Source of the DNA: an uncultured Actinobaculum sp.
GTDB taxonomy: Bacteria > Actinomycetota > Actinomycetes > Actinomycetales > Actinomycetaceae
Length of the DNA stretch: 64,000 nt
NCBI GenBank assembly: GCA_938020505.1
Contig: CALIHR010000005.1
Location: 59,591-123,590 of the forward strand
Direction: 5' to 3'
Every line of letters begins with the position of its first letter. The first letter of the stretch is position 1. Positions 18,012 through 25,691 of this stretch are shown here, piece after piece. Both the position numbers and the translations under genes were made by a program. The notes below the pieces were generated by a model. That model saw only the letters and a program-made list of their open reading frames with translations. It was not told the origin of the DNA and ran no database searches.

Positions 18012-19553
18012 GTGACTACCAACGAGGCGTCCGCCGCGGCGGCGCAGAACGACGACCTTCCCGGCCAGATCAGCGTTCGGCTCGCCAAACGCCAGAGGAT
18101 GATCGACGAGGGCATCGAGCCGTATCCAGTCGAGCTTCCCGTCACAACGACGATTCCCGAGCTGCGGGAGAAATACGGCAGCCTCGAAGCCGGCGTCGAA
18201 CTGACCGACGTCGCCGTGGGGATCGCCGGACGCGTCATGCTCTCGCGCTCCTCGGGGAAAATCGCCTTCGCGACACTTCAGGACGGCCCAGGGAACCGCA
18301 TCCAGGTGCTTCTGTCGCTGGCCAACGTCGGCGAGGAGGCCTTCGCCAGGTTTAAAGCCGACGTCGACCTCGGCGACCATCTTTTCGTGGAAGGATACGT
18401 CGGAACGTCCAAGCGCGGCGAGCTCTCCGTGTTCGCCCGCTCCTGGCGGATCGCGTCCAAGGCCATCCGCCCCCTGCCCAAGGTGTACACAAACGCCGAC
18501 GGCGAGGACGTCACCCTTTCCGAGGAGTCGCGCGTGCGCATGCGCCACCTCGACCTCATCATGCGCCCGGCGGCCCGCGACATGGTGCGCCTTCGCGCGG
18601 GTGTCATGAAGTCTTTGCGCGCCAACTTCGACGATCGCGGCTACCTCGAGCTCGAGACCCCCATGCTCCAGGCCATTCACGGAGGCGCGGCCGCCCGCCC
18701 GTTCGTCACCCATATCAACGCCTACAACCAGGACCTGTACCTGCGCATCGCCACCGAGCTGTACCTCAAGAGGGCCGTGGTCGGCGGCGTCGACAAGGTC
18801 TTCGAGATCAACCGAAACTTCCGAAACGAAGGCGCCGATTCGAGCCATTCCCCCGAATTCACGGCGATCGAGGCGTACGAGGCGTACGCGACGTACGACA
18901 CGATGGCGGAGCTGACACAGTCGCTGGTTCAGCGCGCCTGCCTCGACGCCCTTGGGGCTACCGCGGTGACCCTTTCCGACGGGACGGAATACGATCTGGG
19001 CGGCCAGTGGGCGCGCATCGACCTGTACACGTCGATCTCCGAAGCGGTGGGCGAGGAGGTCACCGTCGAAACCCCGCGCGACAAGCTCGAGGCCATCGCC
19101 GAGCGCCACGGCATTTCGGTGGCGCCTTACTGGGTCGCCGGGAAGATCGCCGAGGAGATCTTTGAAGAGCTCGTCGGGTCGAAACTGTGGGAGCCGACCT
19201 TCGTTCTCGACTTCCCGGAGGACACGTCGCCCCTTACCCGGCCCCACCGTTCAAAGCCCGGGCTTACGGAGAAGTGGGATTTGTACGTGCGCGGAATAGA
19301 ACTGGCGACGGCGTACTCGGAGCTTGCCGACCCGGTCATTCAGCGCGAGCGCTTAGTCGCTCAGTCTCTGGAGGCCGCGAACGGCGACCCCGAGGCCATG
19401 CAGCTCGACGAAGAATTTATTGAGGCCCTTGAGCAGGGATTCCCGCCGTGCGGCGGAATGGGGATGGGCGTCGATCGGCTTTTGACGGCCATGACGGGCC
19501 TCGGCATTCGGGAGACGATCACATTCCCGTTCGTGCGTCCGCAGGGCAAGTGA
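18012..19553 (+). CDS. lysS: Lysyl-tRNA synthetase, class II
   Basis: It charges tRNA-Lys. The GTG at 18012 gives 513 residues starting VTTNEASAAAAQNDD; the frame stays open upstream to 17874 but that part is not conserved. An N-terminal OB-fold (VGIAGRVMLSRSSGKIAFATLQD) is followed by the class II core: motif 2 INRNFRNEGADSSHSPEFT and motif 3 near GGMGMGVDRLLTAMTG. Dimer-interface and substrate residues (RHLDLIMRP, RIATELYLKR) are present. In many actinobacteria lysS follows panC–panD, with coaX sometimes between; here coaX is absent and accessory genes fill the gap. Confidence 0.96.
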   Translation: MTTNEASAAAAQNDDLPGQISVRLAKRQRMIDEGIEPYPVELPVTTTIPELREKYGSLEAGVELTDVAVGIAGRVMLSRSSGKIAFATLQDGPGNRIQVLLSLANVGEEAFARFKADVDLGDHLFVEGYVGTSKRGELSVFARSWRIASKAIRPLPKVYTNADGEDVTLSEESRVRMRHLDLIMRPAARDMVRLRAGVMKSLRANFDDRGYLELETPMLQAIHGGAAARPFVTHINAYNQDLYLRIATELYLKRAVVGGVDKVFEINRNFRNEGADSSHSPEFTAIEAYEAYATYDTMAELTQSLVQRACLDALGATAVTLSDGTEYDLGGQWARIDLYTSISEAVGEEVTVETPRDKLEAIAERHGISVAPYWVAGKIAEEIFEELVGSKLWEPTFVLDFPEDTSPLTRPHRSKPGLTEKWDLYVRGIELATAYSELADPVIQRERLVAQSLEAANGDPEAMQLDEEFIEALEQGFPPCGGMGMGVDRLLTAMTGLGIRETITFPFVRPQGK

Positions 19554-19740
19554 CGACGAAAGGCTTACAGGAAAGGCCATAGGCAGCGCCCCGCGGCGCG
19601 AGCGACGAATGGCGCGCGACGCGGAGCGTCGATAGGGCGCCGCCGTCGAACGTGGCGTGGGACGGCTAGATCGCGGCCCCACGCCGCGCGTCGTCTCCGA
19701 TTCGATTGGCGGTGCGCGACGCCTCCTTTCCCGGACGCCG

Positions 19741-20082
19741 TCACTTGTCAGTCATGGAGCCGCCCTTCATCGAGCCGTCTGCCCCCTTGTCATTCATGGA
19801 CCTGTCGGCCATTTTGTCTTTGTCGGTCATCTTGCTCTTATCCGACATCTTCTCGTTCTGCGTCGTCGACGCCTTGTCGGTCATCTTGTCTTTATCCGAC
19901 ATTTTGTCCTTGTCCGACATCTTGTCCTTGTCGGACGGCTTGTTTTTATCCGACATCTTGTCGTTCTGCGTCGTCGACATCTTGTCGGAGGGCTGATCGT
20001 CGGCGCCGCACGCCGCCAGGCCCAAGCCTGCGGCAAGGGCGACGGATGCCAGAGCGGTCGATGCGAAGAACTTGCGAGCCAT
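19741..20082 (-). CDS. Repeat lipoprotein (SDKDKM-type repeats), DipZ/SigK-linked
   Basis: A 113-residue lipoprotein: signal peptide ARKFFASTALASVALAAG, lipobox GLAAC, then a mature chain made almost entirely of near-identical five- or six-residue units of the SDKDKM/TDKDKM type, broken by STTQN. The ATG at 20082 is preceded by AAAGGAATGCTC; an in-frame ATG at 20088 is less well spaced. The Met-, Lys- and Asp-rich composition with no hydrophobic core suggests an extended surface spacer or a metal- or oxidant-interacting chain (Met as antioxidant), which is speculative. It is divergent from dipZ, and its upstream region carries an ECF-type promoter candidate. Confidence 0.8.
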   Translation of the reverse strand: MARKFFASTALASVALAAGLGLAACGADDQPSDKMSTTQNDKMSDKNKPSDKDKMSDKDKMSDKDKMTDKASTTQNEKMSDKSKMTDKDKMADRSMNDKGADGSMKGGSMTDK

Positions 20083-20139
20083 GAGCATTCCTTTGTTCGA
20101 GTGCTTGTTTGCAGGGCGGATCGTTCCGCCTTCAATCAC

Positions 20140-20168
20140 TGTTCGACGCCGCAGACCCTGTCAGATGT
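20140..20168 (-). promoter_or_regulatory. ECF (SigK-like) promoter candidate for the repeat lipoprotein
   Basis: Read on the minus strand, ACATCT (20168–20163) is followed after exactly 17 bases by CGAACA (20145–20140), about 58 bases before the ATG. The same two elements with the same spacing occur in the opposite direction for dipZ. From memory, mycobacterial SigK promoters resemble CCATCC–N16/17–CCGAAT, so the match is close but not exact. Confidence 0.5.
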
Positions 20169-20187
20169 GTGAAGTGTTGCACACATC
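20164..20187. promoter_or_regulatory. Inverted repeat GATGTGTG-N8-CACACATC
   Basis: Perfect 8-base arms (20164–20171 and 20180–20187) lie in the middle of the lipoprotein–dipZ divergent gap. A further GGATGTGT follows at 20192–20199. Each arm contains the -35-like element of one of the two divergent ECF promoter candidates. The symmetry may therefore reflect back-to-back promoters rather than an operator. Confidence 0.5.
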
Positions 20188-20211
20188 CACGGGATGTGTC
20201 GGCATCGAACC
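20183..20211 (+). promoter_or_regulatory. ECF (SigK-like) promoter candidate for dipZ
   Basis: ACATCC (20183–20188), a 17-base spacer and CGAACC (20206–20211) lie 35 bases before the dipZ ATG. AAAAGGA at 20236–20242 is the ribosome-binding site. The pair mirrors the minus-strand promoter candidate next to it and fits the sigma gene found directly downstream of dipZ. Confidence 0.5.
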
Positions 20212-20246
20212 AACGGTGAAAGACAAACGGCGGCGAAAAGGAAATC

Positions 20247-21929
20247 ATGTTCTCGCAGATTCTCATCGGCTTGTTCGGCGGCCTGATCACGGGCGTGTCG
20301 CCGTGCATACTGCCGATGCTCCCCATCATTTTCCTCGCGGGCGCGACCGGCGCCTCCTCCGACGGCAAGTCGCCGTCGAGAAAATACCCCTTCCTCGTCA
20401 CGCTCGGGCTGGTCGTCTCCTTCACGATCGTGACTCTGCTCGGATCGACTGTTCTCAGCCTTCTCGGGCTTCCCCAAGACCTCATTCGGTGGGCGGGCAT
20501 CGCCTTCCTCGCGCTCATCGGGGTCTCGCTTATGGTTCCGAAGGTCGAGGAATGGCTGGAAAAGCCGTTCACTCGCATACGCATGAAACAAGTGGACAAG
20601 CGTTCCAACGGATTCGTCTTCGGCCTCGTGCTCGGAACCGCCTACGTTCCTTGCGCGGGACCGGTGCTCACGGCGATCAGCGTGGCGGGTTCGACGGGGC
20701 GAGTCGGCGCTGAAACCGTGGCGCTGGCGATCTCCTTCGCCGTCGGCGTCGCCGTTCCCCTCTTCTTCTTCGCCCTCGCAGGGCGGGGCGTGACCGAGCG
20801 CGTCAAGGGCTATCGGAAGCGGCAACGCGGCATTCGGATAGCGGCGGGAGGCGCGATGATCGCCTTGGCGGCGGGCATCGTCTTCGATCTGCCGGCGAAA
20901 ATCCAGCGGGCCGTCCCCGATTACACGGCGAATCTCCAAAGGGCCGCGGACAAGTACCTCCACGGCGAGCGGCCGGGAAAGTTCACATGCTCGCCGGATT
21001 CCGCCGAACTCGCCGACTGCGGACGGCAGCCCGAGATAACCGGGATTGCCGCCTGGTTCAACACCCCCGGCGGTCGCGCCCTCGACCACAAGGTGCCCGC
21101 CGGCGGAGTGCGGCTCGTCGATTTCTGGGCGTACTCGTGCATCAACTGCCAGCGTTCGGCGCCGGGGATTGAAAAGCTCTACAAGACCTACCGCGACTAC
21201 GGGCTTCAGGTGATAGGAGTCCACTCGCCGGAGTACGCCTTTGAAAAGGTGCCGGAAAACGTCAAAGGCGGCGCGCAAAAGCTTGGGATCACCTACCCCG
21301 TCGCCGTCGATTCGGATCTGAAGACGTGGAGCGCTTTCGACAACCACTATTGGCCCGCCCACTACCTCGTGGACGCGCAGGGCAAGGTTCGGCACATCCA
21401 CTACGGCGAAAACGGCGAAGCGAGGGCAGAGAAGCTCATCCGAGAACTGCTCGCCAAGCAAAACCCCGGAAAGAAGCTTCCCGATCCGGTTTTCTCCGAC
21501 AAGGACGGGCCGAAGGCCGACGCCGCCCGCGCCGAGGAGGCGAATCCGGAGACGTATCTCTTCCCGGACAGGGCGCGTTACTACGACGGCAAGATCCCCT
21601 TTGCCGAGGGCGTGGTCGACTACGGGCAGTCGGACGACCCCAAGCCGGGCAAGTTCAATCTTTCGGGCAAATGGAGGGCCGACGGCGAATCGGTTGCGCC
21701 CGCCTCCGAGGGCTCGAGCGTGAAACTGGGGCTTCATTCCCGCCGCGTCTACCTCGTAGCATCGGGCAAGGGCGAAATAACCTACACCTTCCAGGGGCGC
21801 AGCTACACGAAAAAGGTCGAAGGAATTCCCAACGCCATCGACCTTCTTCCCGGCGACGCCGCCAAAAGGGGCACCCTCACGGTCGCGGCGAGCGGCGGCG
21901 TTCGCCTTCACTCCTTCACGTTCGGGTGA
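20247..21929 (+). CDS. dipZ: DipZ-like CcdA–thioredoxin fusion protein
   Basis: The 560-residue membrane protein passes reducing equivalents across the membrane to extracytoplasmic proteins. Residues 1–~215 are a CcdA/DsbD-type channel with six helices and paired cysteines Cys20 (GVSPCILPMLP) and Cys136 (TAYVPCAGP). Residues ~260–410 are an outward-facing thioredoxin-like domain with Cys298-Ile-Asn-Cys301 (WAYSCINCQRS). The last ~150 residues form the β-rich, CBM-like domain found in mycobacterial DipZ (Rv2874). The gene is followed at 121 bp by a SigK-like sigma factor and its anti-sigma. In M. tuberculosis dipZ is also under SigK, beside mpt70/mpt83; no fasciclin protein is present here. 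Confidence 0.92.
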   Translation: MFSQILIGLFGGLITGVSPCILPMLPIIFLAGATGASSDGKSPSRKYPFLVTLGLVVSFTIVTLLGSTVLSLLGLPQDLIRWAGIAFLALIGVSLMVPKVEEWLEKPFTRIRMKQVDKRSNGFVFGLVLGTAYVPCAGPVLTAISVAGSTGRVGAETVALAISFAVGVAVPLFFFALAGRGVTERVKGYRKRQRGIRIAAGGAMIALAAGIVFDLPAKIQRAVPDYTANLQRAADKYLHGERPGKFTCSPDSAELADCGRQPEITGIAAWFNTPGGRALDHKVPAGGVRLVDFWAYSCINCQRSAPGIEKLYKTYRDYGLQVIGVHSPEYAFEKVPENVKGGAQKLGITYPVAVDSDLKTWSAFDNHYWPAHYLVDAQGKVRHIHYGENGEARAEKLIRELLAKQNPGKKLPDPVFSDKDGPKADAARAEEANPETYLFPDRARYYDGKIPFAEGVVDYGQSDDPKPGKFNLSGKWRADGESVAPASEGSSVKLGLHSRRVYLVASGKGEITYTFQGRSYTKKVEGIPNAIDLLPGDAAKRGTLTVAASGGVRLHSFTFG

Positions 21930-22049
21930 GCGATGCGGCTCGCGGGGGCGGCGGCACGAAGAGCGGCAACACGCCCAGAGGCGAGGGCGACGCCGGTTGC
22001 GAAGGGCGCTATGCGGCCAGGCGCCGATCGAGCCGCTAGCATAGTTGCC

Positions 22050-22598
22050 GTGCACGATGCTCACGACGATCTCGACCGCCTGCTCTCCGCGGTCGCGAAG
22101 GGCGACGGCGACGCCTTCGGCCTCCTCTACGACCGGGCCGCCGGCCATCTTTTGGCCCTCATCCGCCGCATCGTCGTCGACGCCGACCTGGCCGAGGACG
22201 TTCTGCAGGAGGCCTTCTGGCAGGTGTGGCAGCGCGCGTCGTCCTTCGACCCCGCGAAGGGAAGCGCCAAGGCGTGGCTGGCCGTCCTCGCTCGGAGGCG
22301 GGCCATCGACTGTGTCCGGTCGAACGAGTCCCGGCGTCTTCGCGAGGCTTCTTCGGCCAAGTTCGACGTCGAATGCGATTCCGTGGCCGAAGCCGTCTTT
22401 TCTCACGAGCGGCGCGGCGAGGTAGCGCGGGCCGTCGCAGACCTTGACCAGCCGGTCCGCTCCTGCATCGACGCGGTCTTCTTCCGGTCGATGACCCACG
22501 TGCAGGCGGCGCAGGCTTTGAATATGCCGCTGGGCACCCTCAAGACCCATGTCAGGAACGGAATCGCGCAGCTGCGCGAGGTTGTGGAGGATCGATGA
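22050..22598 (+). CDS. sigK: ECF RNA polymerase sigma factor, SigK-like
   Basis: A 182-residue ECF sigma factor. Region 2 is LDRLLSAVAKGDGDAFGLLY ... EDVLQEAFWQVWQRASSFDP with the core DxxQE-like segment; region 4 is DAVFFRSMTHVQAAQALNMP followed by LGTLKTHVRNGIAQLRE. The GTG at 22050 gives the family's length; an ATG at 21933 is in frame but adds 39 non-conserved residues. Its gene overlaps the anti-sigma gene (ATGA). The SigK assignment rests on region 4 style, the RskA-like partner and the dipZ linkage. Confidence 0.85.
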   Translation: MHDAHDDLDRLLSAVAKGDGDAFGLLYDRAAGHLLALIRRIVVDADLAEDVLQEAFWQVWQRASSFDPAKGSAKAWLAVLARRRAIDCVRSNESRRLREASSAKFDVECDSVAEAVFSHERRGEVARAVADLDQPVRSCIDAVFFRSMTHVQAAQALNMPLGTLKTHVRNGIAQLREVVEDR

Positions 22599-23314
22599 CC
22601 GAACGCGACGACATCGCCTTCGGCACTCCCGAAGCTGAACTGCTGGGCGCCGCCGCCTTCGACGGCGAGCCGCTGTCGCCGCCCGCCGGAGTCAAGGCGG
22701 CGCTCATGGCGCGCGTTTCTCAAAGCGGAAAAGCTCTGCCGGGCGAAGCGTCTCGGGACGAGGGCGGCTCCCGCGGCGCCGGTCGGGCGGAGGACGCTCC
22801 CTACGGCGCCGACGAGAACGAAGTTTCCCGCGGCGCCGACGTCGTCGAGCTTTCTCGGCGAAGAGCGTGGGTGCGAAGGCTCGCGGGGGCGGCCGCCGCC
22901 GTCTTCCTCGCCGCCGGGGGCTTCGCCGCGGGCCGGGCGTGGACGATGCGAGGAATGTCCGACGAAACCAGGTTCAATGCCCTGAACCAGGCATCCGATT
23001 ACAGCCAGACGTCCCATAAGATGGCCGACGGGCACACCATCCGGCTCGTGTGGTCGTACAAGGAGCATTCCGCGGCGCTGGTCATGCCCGCGGGAATGCG
23101 GATTCCGCGAGGCAAAGCCGTTCAAGCCTGGTCGGTCAAGGGCGGGCGGACCACCTCGATGGGCATGTATCCTTCGGGGAGCAGGGCGCGGTACGCGTTT
23201 TTGTCGGCGATGCCGGACGAGGGCGAGTCGGTCATGCTGACGATGGAACCCGCTTCGGGCTCGTCTGCCCCGTCGTCGGACATGGTCGCTGACATTCCCA
23301 TGGGCAAAAAATGA
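22595..23314 (+). CDS. rskA: RskA-like anti-sigma factor
   Basis: A 239-residue protein with a cytoplasmic sigma-binding part (LGAAAFDGEPLSPPAGVKAALMAR split over residues ~16–40), a variable Gly/Glu-rich stretch, one membrane helix (VRRLAGAAAAVFLAAGGFA) and a C-terminal RskA domain (IRLVWSYKEHSAALVMP, KAVQAWSVKGGRTTSMGMYPSG, VMLTMEP). It overlaps the sigma gene by four bases. In the family, regulated intramembrane proteolysis or redox changes release the sigma factor. With dipZ adjacent, a redox-sensing link is plausible but not shown. Confidence 0.88.
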   Translation: MTERDDIAFGTPEAELLGAAAFDGEPLSPPAGVKAALMARVSQSGKALPGEASRDEGGSRGAGRAEDAPYGADENEVSRGADVVELSRRRAWVRRLAGAAAAVFLAAGGFAAGRAWTMRGMSDETRFNALNQASDYSQTSHKMADGHTIRLVWSYKEHSAALVMPAGMRIPRGKAVQAWSVKGGRTTSMGMYPSGSRARYAFLSAMPDEGESVMLTMEPASGSSAPSSDMVADIPMGKK

Positions 23315-23317
23315 GGC

Positions 23318-23377
23318 GTCGGGCCCGGTGCGTGACGTCGGGCCCGGTGCGTGACGTCGGGCCCGACGGTGCGTCAC
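23318..23377. repeat. 19-bp tandem repeat with GTCGGGCCCGAC palindrome between convergent genes
   Basis: GTCGGGCCCGGTGCGTGAC occurs exactly at 23318–23336 and 23337–23355, with a third diverged copy (from 23356) that turns into the perfect palindrome GTCGGGCCCGAC. It fills the space between the rskA stop and the MFS stop and may act as terminator for both. Confidence 0.6.
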
Positions 23378-25581
23378 TTCGAACGCCGCCGACGCACGAC
23401 CCTCAGCGCGAACGCCGCCGTCGCCAGGGCCGTGCCCGTGACCGTTATGGCAATGGTCCGCGCTGCCGATCCGTCCGGCGCCTGTCCGACTTTCTCCGAG
23501 TAACGCACGATCAGATCGTCGGGTGCGTCCGCGGCCGGCGACCCCGAGCCTGAAGCTGCCGGCGCGTCGGGCGCGGGGCTCTCGATCGCGATGTCCAGGG
23601 TCGGAACGTCGCTTTGGCCTTGGCGTTGGTCCGCGGGGGCTTCCGGGGTCCGTGCCTCCGCGCTTGGCGCGGGGCCCGCCGTTTCCGGCGTCGCGGGCGC
23701 GACGTTCGACGTCGTCGCGGGCAGGGCCGAAGTCGCCGGGAGGGGCGTCGGGGACGCCGCGGGCAAGCCTTCGGCGGCGGGCGAGGAATCGGCGACAGGC
23801 GCGGCTTCGGCGGCGGATGTGGTTTCAACGACGGGCGCGACGCCCTCGGAGGCCGGCAAATCTTCGACGTCGGCCGAAGCCTGGGAGGCAGGCGAGGCCC
23901 CAACCGCGAAGGCCGACGCTGAATCCTGCGAGGCGGCGCTCGGCTCGCTGATCTCGATGCGTGCCGTCACAGGCGCGGCGTCGGTGGGCGACGGCGCCGT
24001 TGCGCTCGCGGTTTCCCCCGCGGCGCCCGTGCGGCGCCGCGCGATTCTCATCGCGATGGCGCCTATCGCGATGACGGCTGCGACGCTGGCAATGATAATG
24101 GCAAGCAGCACGAAGCCTCCCGAATAGGCGTTGACCCGGGCCTCGTCGGCGAAATCGGTCCGCATGGAGGCGATGATCCTCTTGCCGTCCGCGGATTGCG
24201 GACTGGTCTGGGCACTGAAGAGGGCGGCCGCGACCTTCGATCGGAAACCGTCCATGTGATCGGTGGCGTACGACTTGCCCAGGTGCGTCGCGTAAGTCGA
24301 GAGGATCGCGACGCCGAAGGAGGACCCCACCTGCTGGCTCGCGTTGATCGTCGCCGAGGCCAGGCCGATGTGCGACGGGCCGATGCCTCGCGTGCCCGCG
24401 TTGAACGCGATGGGGACGGCGACGCCCATGCCGAGGCCGAAGACTATGAGGCCGGGAAGGGCCGCTTGCGCGAACGAAGAATCGACGTCCATGAGCGAAA
24501 GGATTCCCGCGCCCGCGGCGGAAAGGCTGAGCCCGAGGGGGAATGCGGCTTGCGCTCCCAGGCGCGGCAAAATCAGTTTGCCGGAGATCGCTGCGGCGAC
24601 GACGATGCCTGCGACCATCGGGAGCATGGCCACGCCCGTCTTCATCGGTGAGTATCCGAGGTGTTCCTGCAGGTAATACGTCATGAAGACGGCCGTGCCC
24701 ATTTGGGCCGCGCCGAAGGTGAACTGCGTGCCGTACGAGGCGCTGCGCGCCGGATTCGTGACGATCCACAGGGGCAGCACCGGTTTGCGTGCCATCCTTT
24801 CCCGGATGACGAAAAGGACAAGCAGGGCGCAGCCGACGCTGATGAACGTGACGGTCGAGGCCGAACCCCACGATGTTCGCTGGGCGCGGTCGAGGCCGAA
24901 GACGACGCTGAAGAGCCCCGTGCACCCCAGCACGAGGCCGAAAAAGTCGTCCGTGATCGAAGCCCCGGAATTGTTCTTGTGAGCAGGCGGGAGCGTCTTG
25001 CGGCTGGTGACGAGAGCGAAGGCGGCGATGAAAATGTTGACGAACATCGCCCATCGCCAGTTGAGGAGGTCGGTCAGCGCCCCTCCCAGGAGGAGGCCCA
25101 CCGCGGCGCCGATCCCTCCGGTGGCGCCTATGAGCGCGAAGGCGCCGGCGCGCTCCTTGGGATTGACGAAGGAGTTGTTGATGAAGGCGAGAATGGTGGG
25201 GGCGAGCAAAGCGCCGAAGACGCCCTGGGCTGCGCGTGCGCCGGCCAGCACGGCGAAGGACGGCGCCAGGCCGCCGACGAGGCTGGCTATCGAGAATCCC
25301 ATGAGGCCGATCGGGTAGGCCCGTTGGATCCCGACGATCCCGACGAGGCGCCCGCCGAAGAGCACGAGGCCGCCGAAGGCCAGTGTGTACGCTGTGACGA
25401 TCCATGGGCGTTGGGCGTCGGTCATGTCGAGGCTGCTCTGCATGCTCGGCAGCGCCACGGCGATGATCGTCATGTCGAGCACGATCATCAGCTGGGTTGT
25501 GATGATGCTCGTGAGGATCGCGGCTTTGTTCTTGGTCTTCCCGCCGCTTGTGGCGGCGGATTCCTGAGTAATGGCAGACAT
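23374..25581 (-). CDS. MFS (DHA2-type) drug exporter with long Ala/Pro-rich C-terminal region
   Basis: A 735-residue protein starting at the ATG at 25581 (SAITQESAA). Residues ~20–500 are a 14-helix DHA2 exporter: VLDMTIIAVALPSMQSSLDM (helix 1 signature), GGRLVGIVGIQRAYPIG (motif A), ALLAPTILAFINNSF (motif C region). From about residue 515 a ~170-residue stretch rich in Ala, Pro, Ser, Glu and Thr follows. It ends in a further membrane helix (IAITVTGTALATAAFALRV) and RRRRSK. That tail layout looks like a wall-spanning linker with a membrane anchor, but has no LPXTG. It is divergent from a TetR regulator with two matching operators between them, so substrate-induced export is likely. Confidence 0.88.
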   Translation of the reverse strand: MSAITQESAATSGGKTKNKAAILTSIITTQLMIVLDMTIIAVALPSMQSSLDMTDAQRPWIVTAYTLAFGGLVLFGGRLVGIVGIQRAYPIGLMGFSIASLVGGLAPSFAVLAGARAAQGVFGALLAPTILAFINNSFVNPKERAGAFALIGATGGIGAAVGLLLGGALTDLLNWRWAMFVNIFIAAFALVTSRKTLPPAHKNNSGASITDDFFGLVLGCTGLFSVVFGLDRAQRTSWGSASTVTFISVGCALLVLFVIRERMARKPVLPLWIVTNPARSASYGTQFTFGAAQMGTAVFMTYYLQEHLGYSPMKTGVAMLPMVAGIVVAAAISGKLILPRLGAQAAFPLGLSLSAAGAGILSLMDVDSSFAQAALPGLIVFGLGMGVAVPIAFNAGTRGIGPSHIGLASATINASQQVGSSFGVAILSTYATHLGKSYATDHMDGFRSKVAAALFSAQTSPQSADGKRIIASMRTDFADEARVNAYSGGFVLLAIIIASVAAVIAIGAIAMRIARRRTGAAGETASATAPSPTDAAPVTARIEISEPSAASQDSASAFAVGASPASQASADVEDLPASEGVAPVVETTSAAEAAPVADSSPAAEGLPAASPTPLPATSALPATTSNVAPATPETAGPAPSAEARTPEAPADQRQGQSDVPTLDIAIESPAPDAPAASGSGSPAADAPDDLIVRYSEKVGQAPDGSAARTIAITVTGTALATAAFALRVVRRRRSK

Positions 25582-25593
25582 GTGAACGCTTTC

Positions 25594-25610
25594 AAATCGA
25601 AACGATCGTT
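25594..25610. promoter_or_regulatory. TetR operator candidate O1 (AAATCGAAACGATCGTT)
   Basis: This 17-bp sequence contains the perfect 10-bp palindrome AACGATCGTT. Its exact reverse complement occurs at 25652–25668. It overlaps the 5' leader of the MFS gene, 13 bases from the start codon. Confidence 0.75.
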
Positions 25611-25651
25611 TTACTCTTGTGAGCTTACGCCGCATGCGGGCGGTTAGCAAC

Positions 25652-25668
25652 AACGATCGTTTCGATTT
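25652..25668. promoter_or_regulatory. TetR operator candidate O2 (AACGATCGTTTCGATTT)
   Basis: This is the exact inverted copy of the 25594–25610 site, 24 bases before the tetR start. Twin inverted sites in a divergent gap support autoregulation and exporter repression by the adjacent TetR protein. Confidence 0.75.
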
Positions 25669-25691
25669 ACGGATCAGGGTACCCTTGAAAC

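Noticed and set aside
20136..22550. 804-codon minus-strand open frame opposite dipZ and the sigma gene
   Set aside because: It spans three well-supported plus-strand features including the sigma region; only an antisense artefact.
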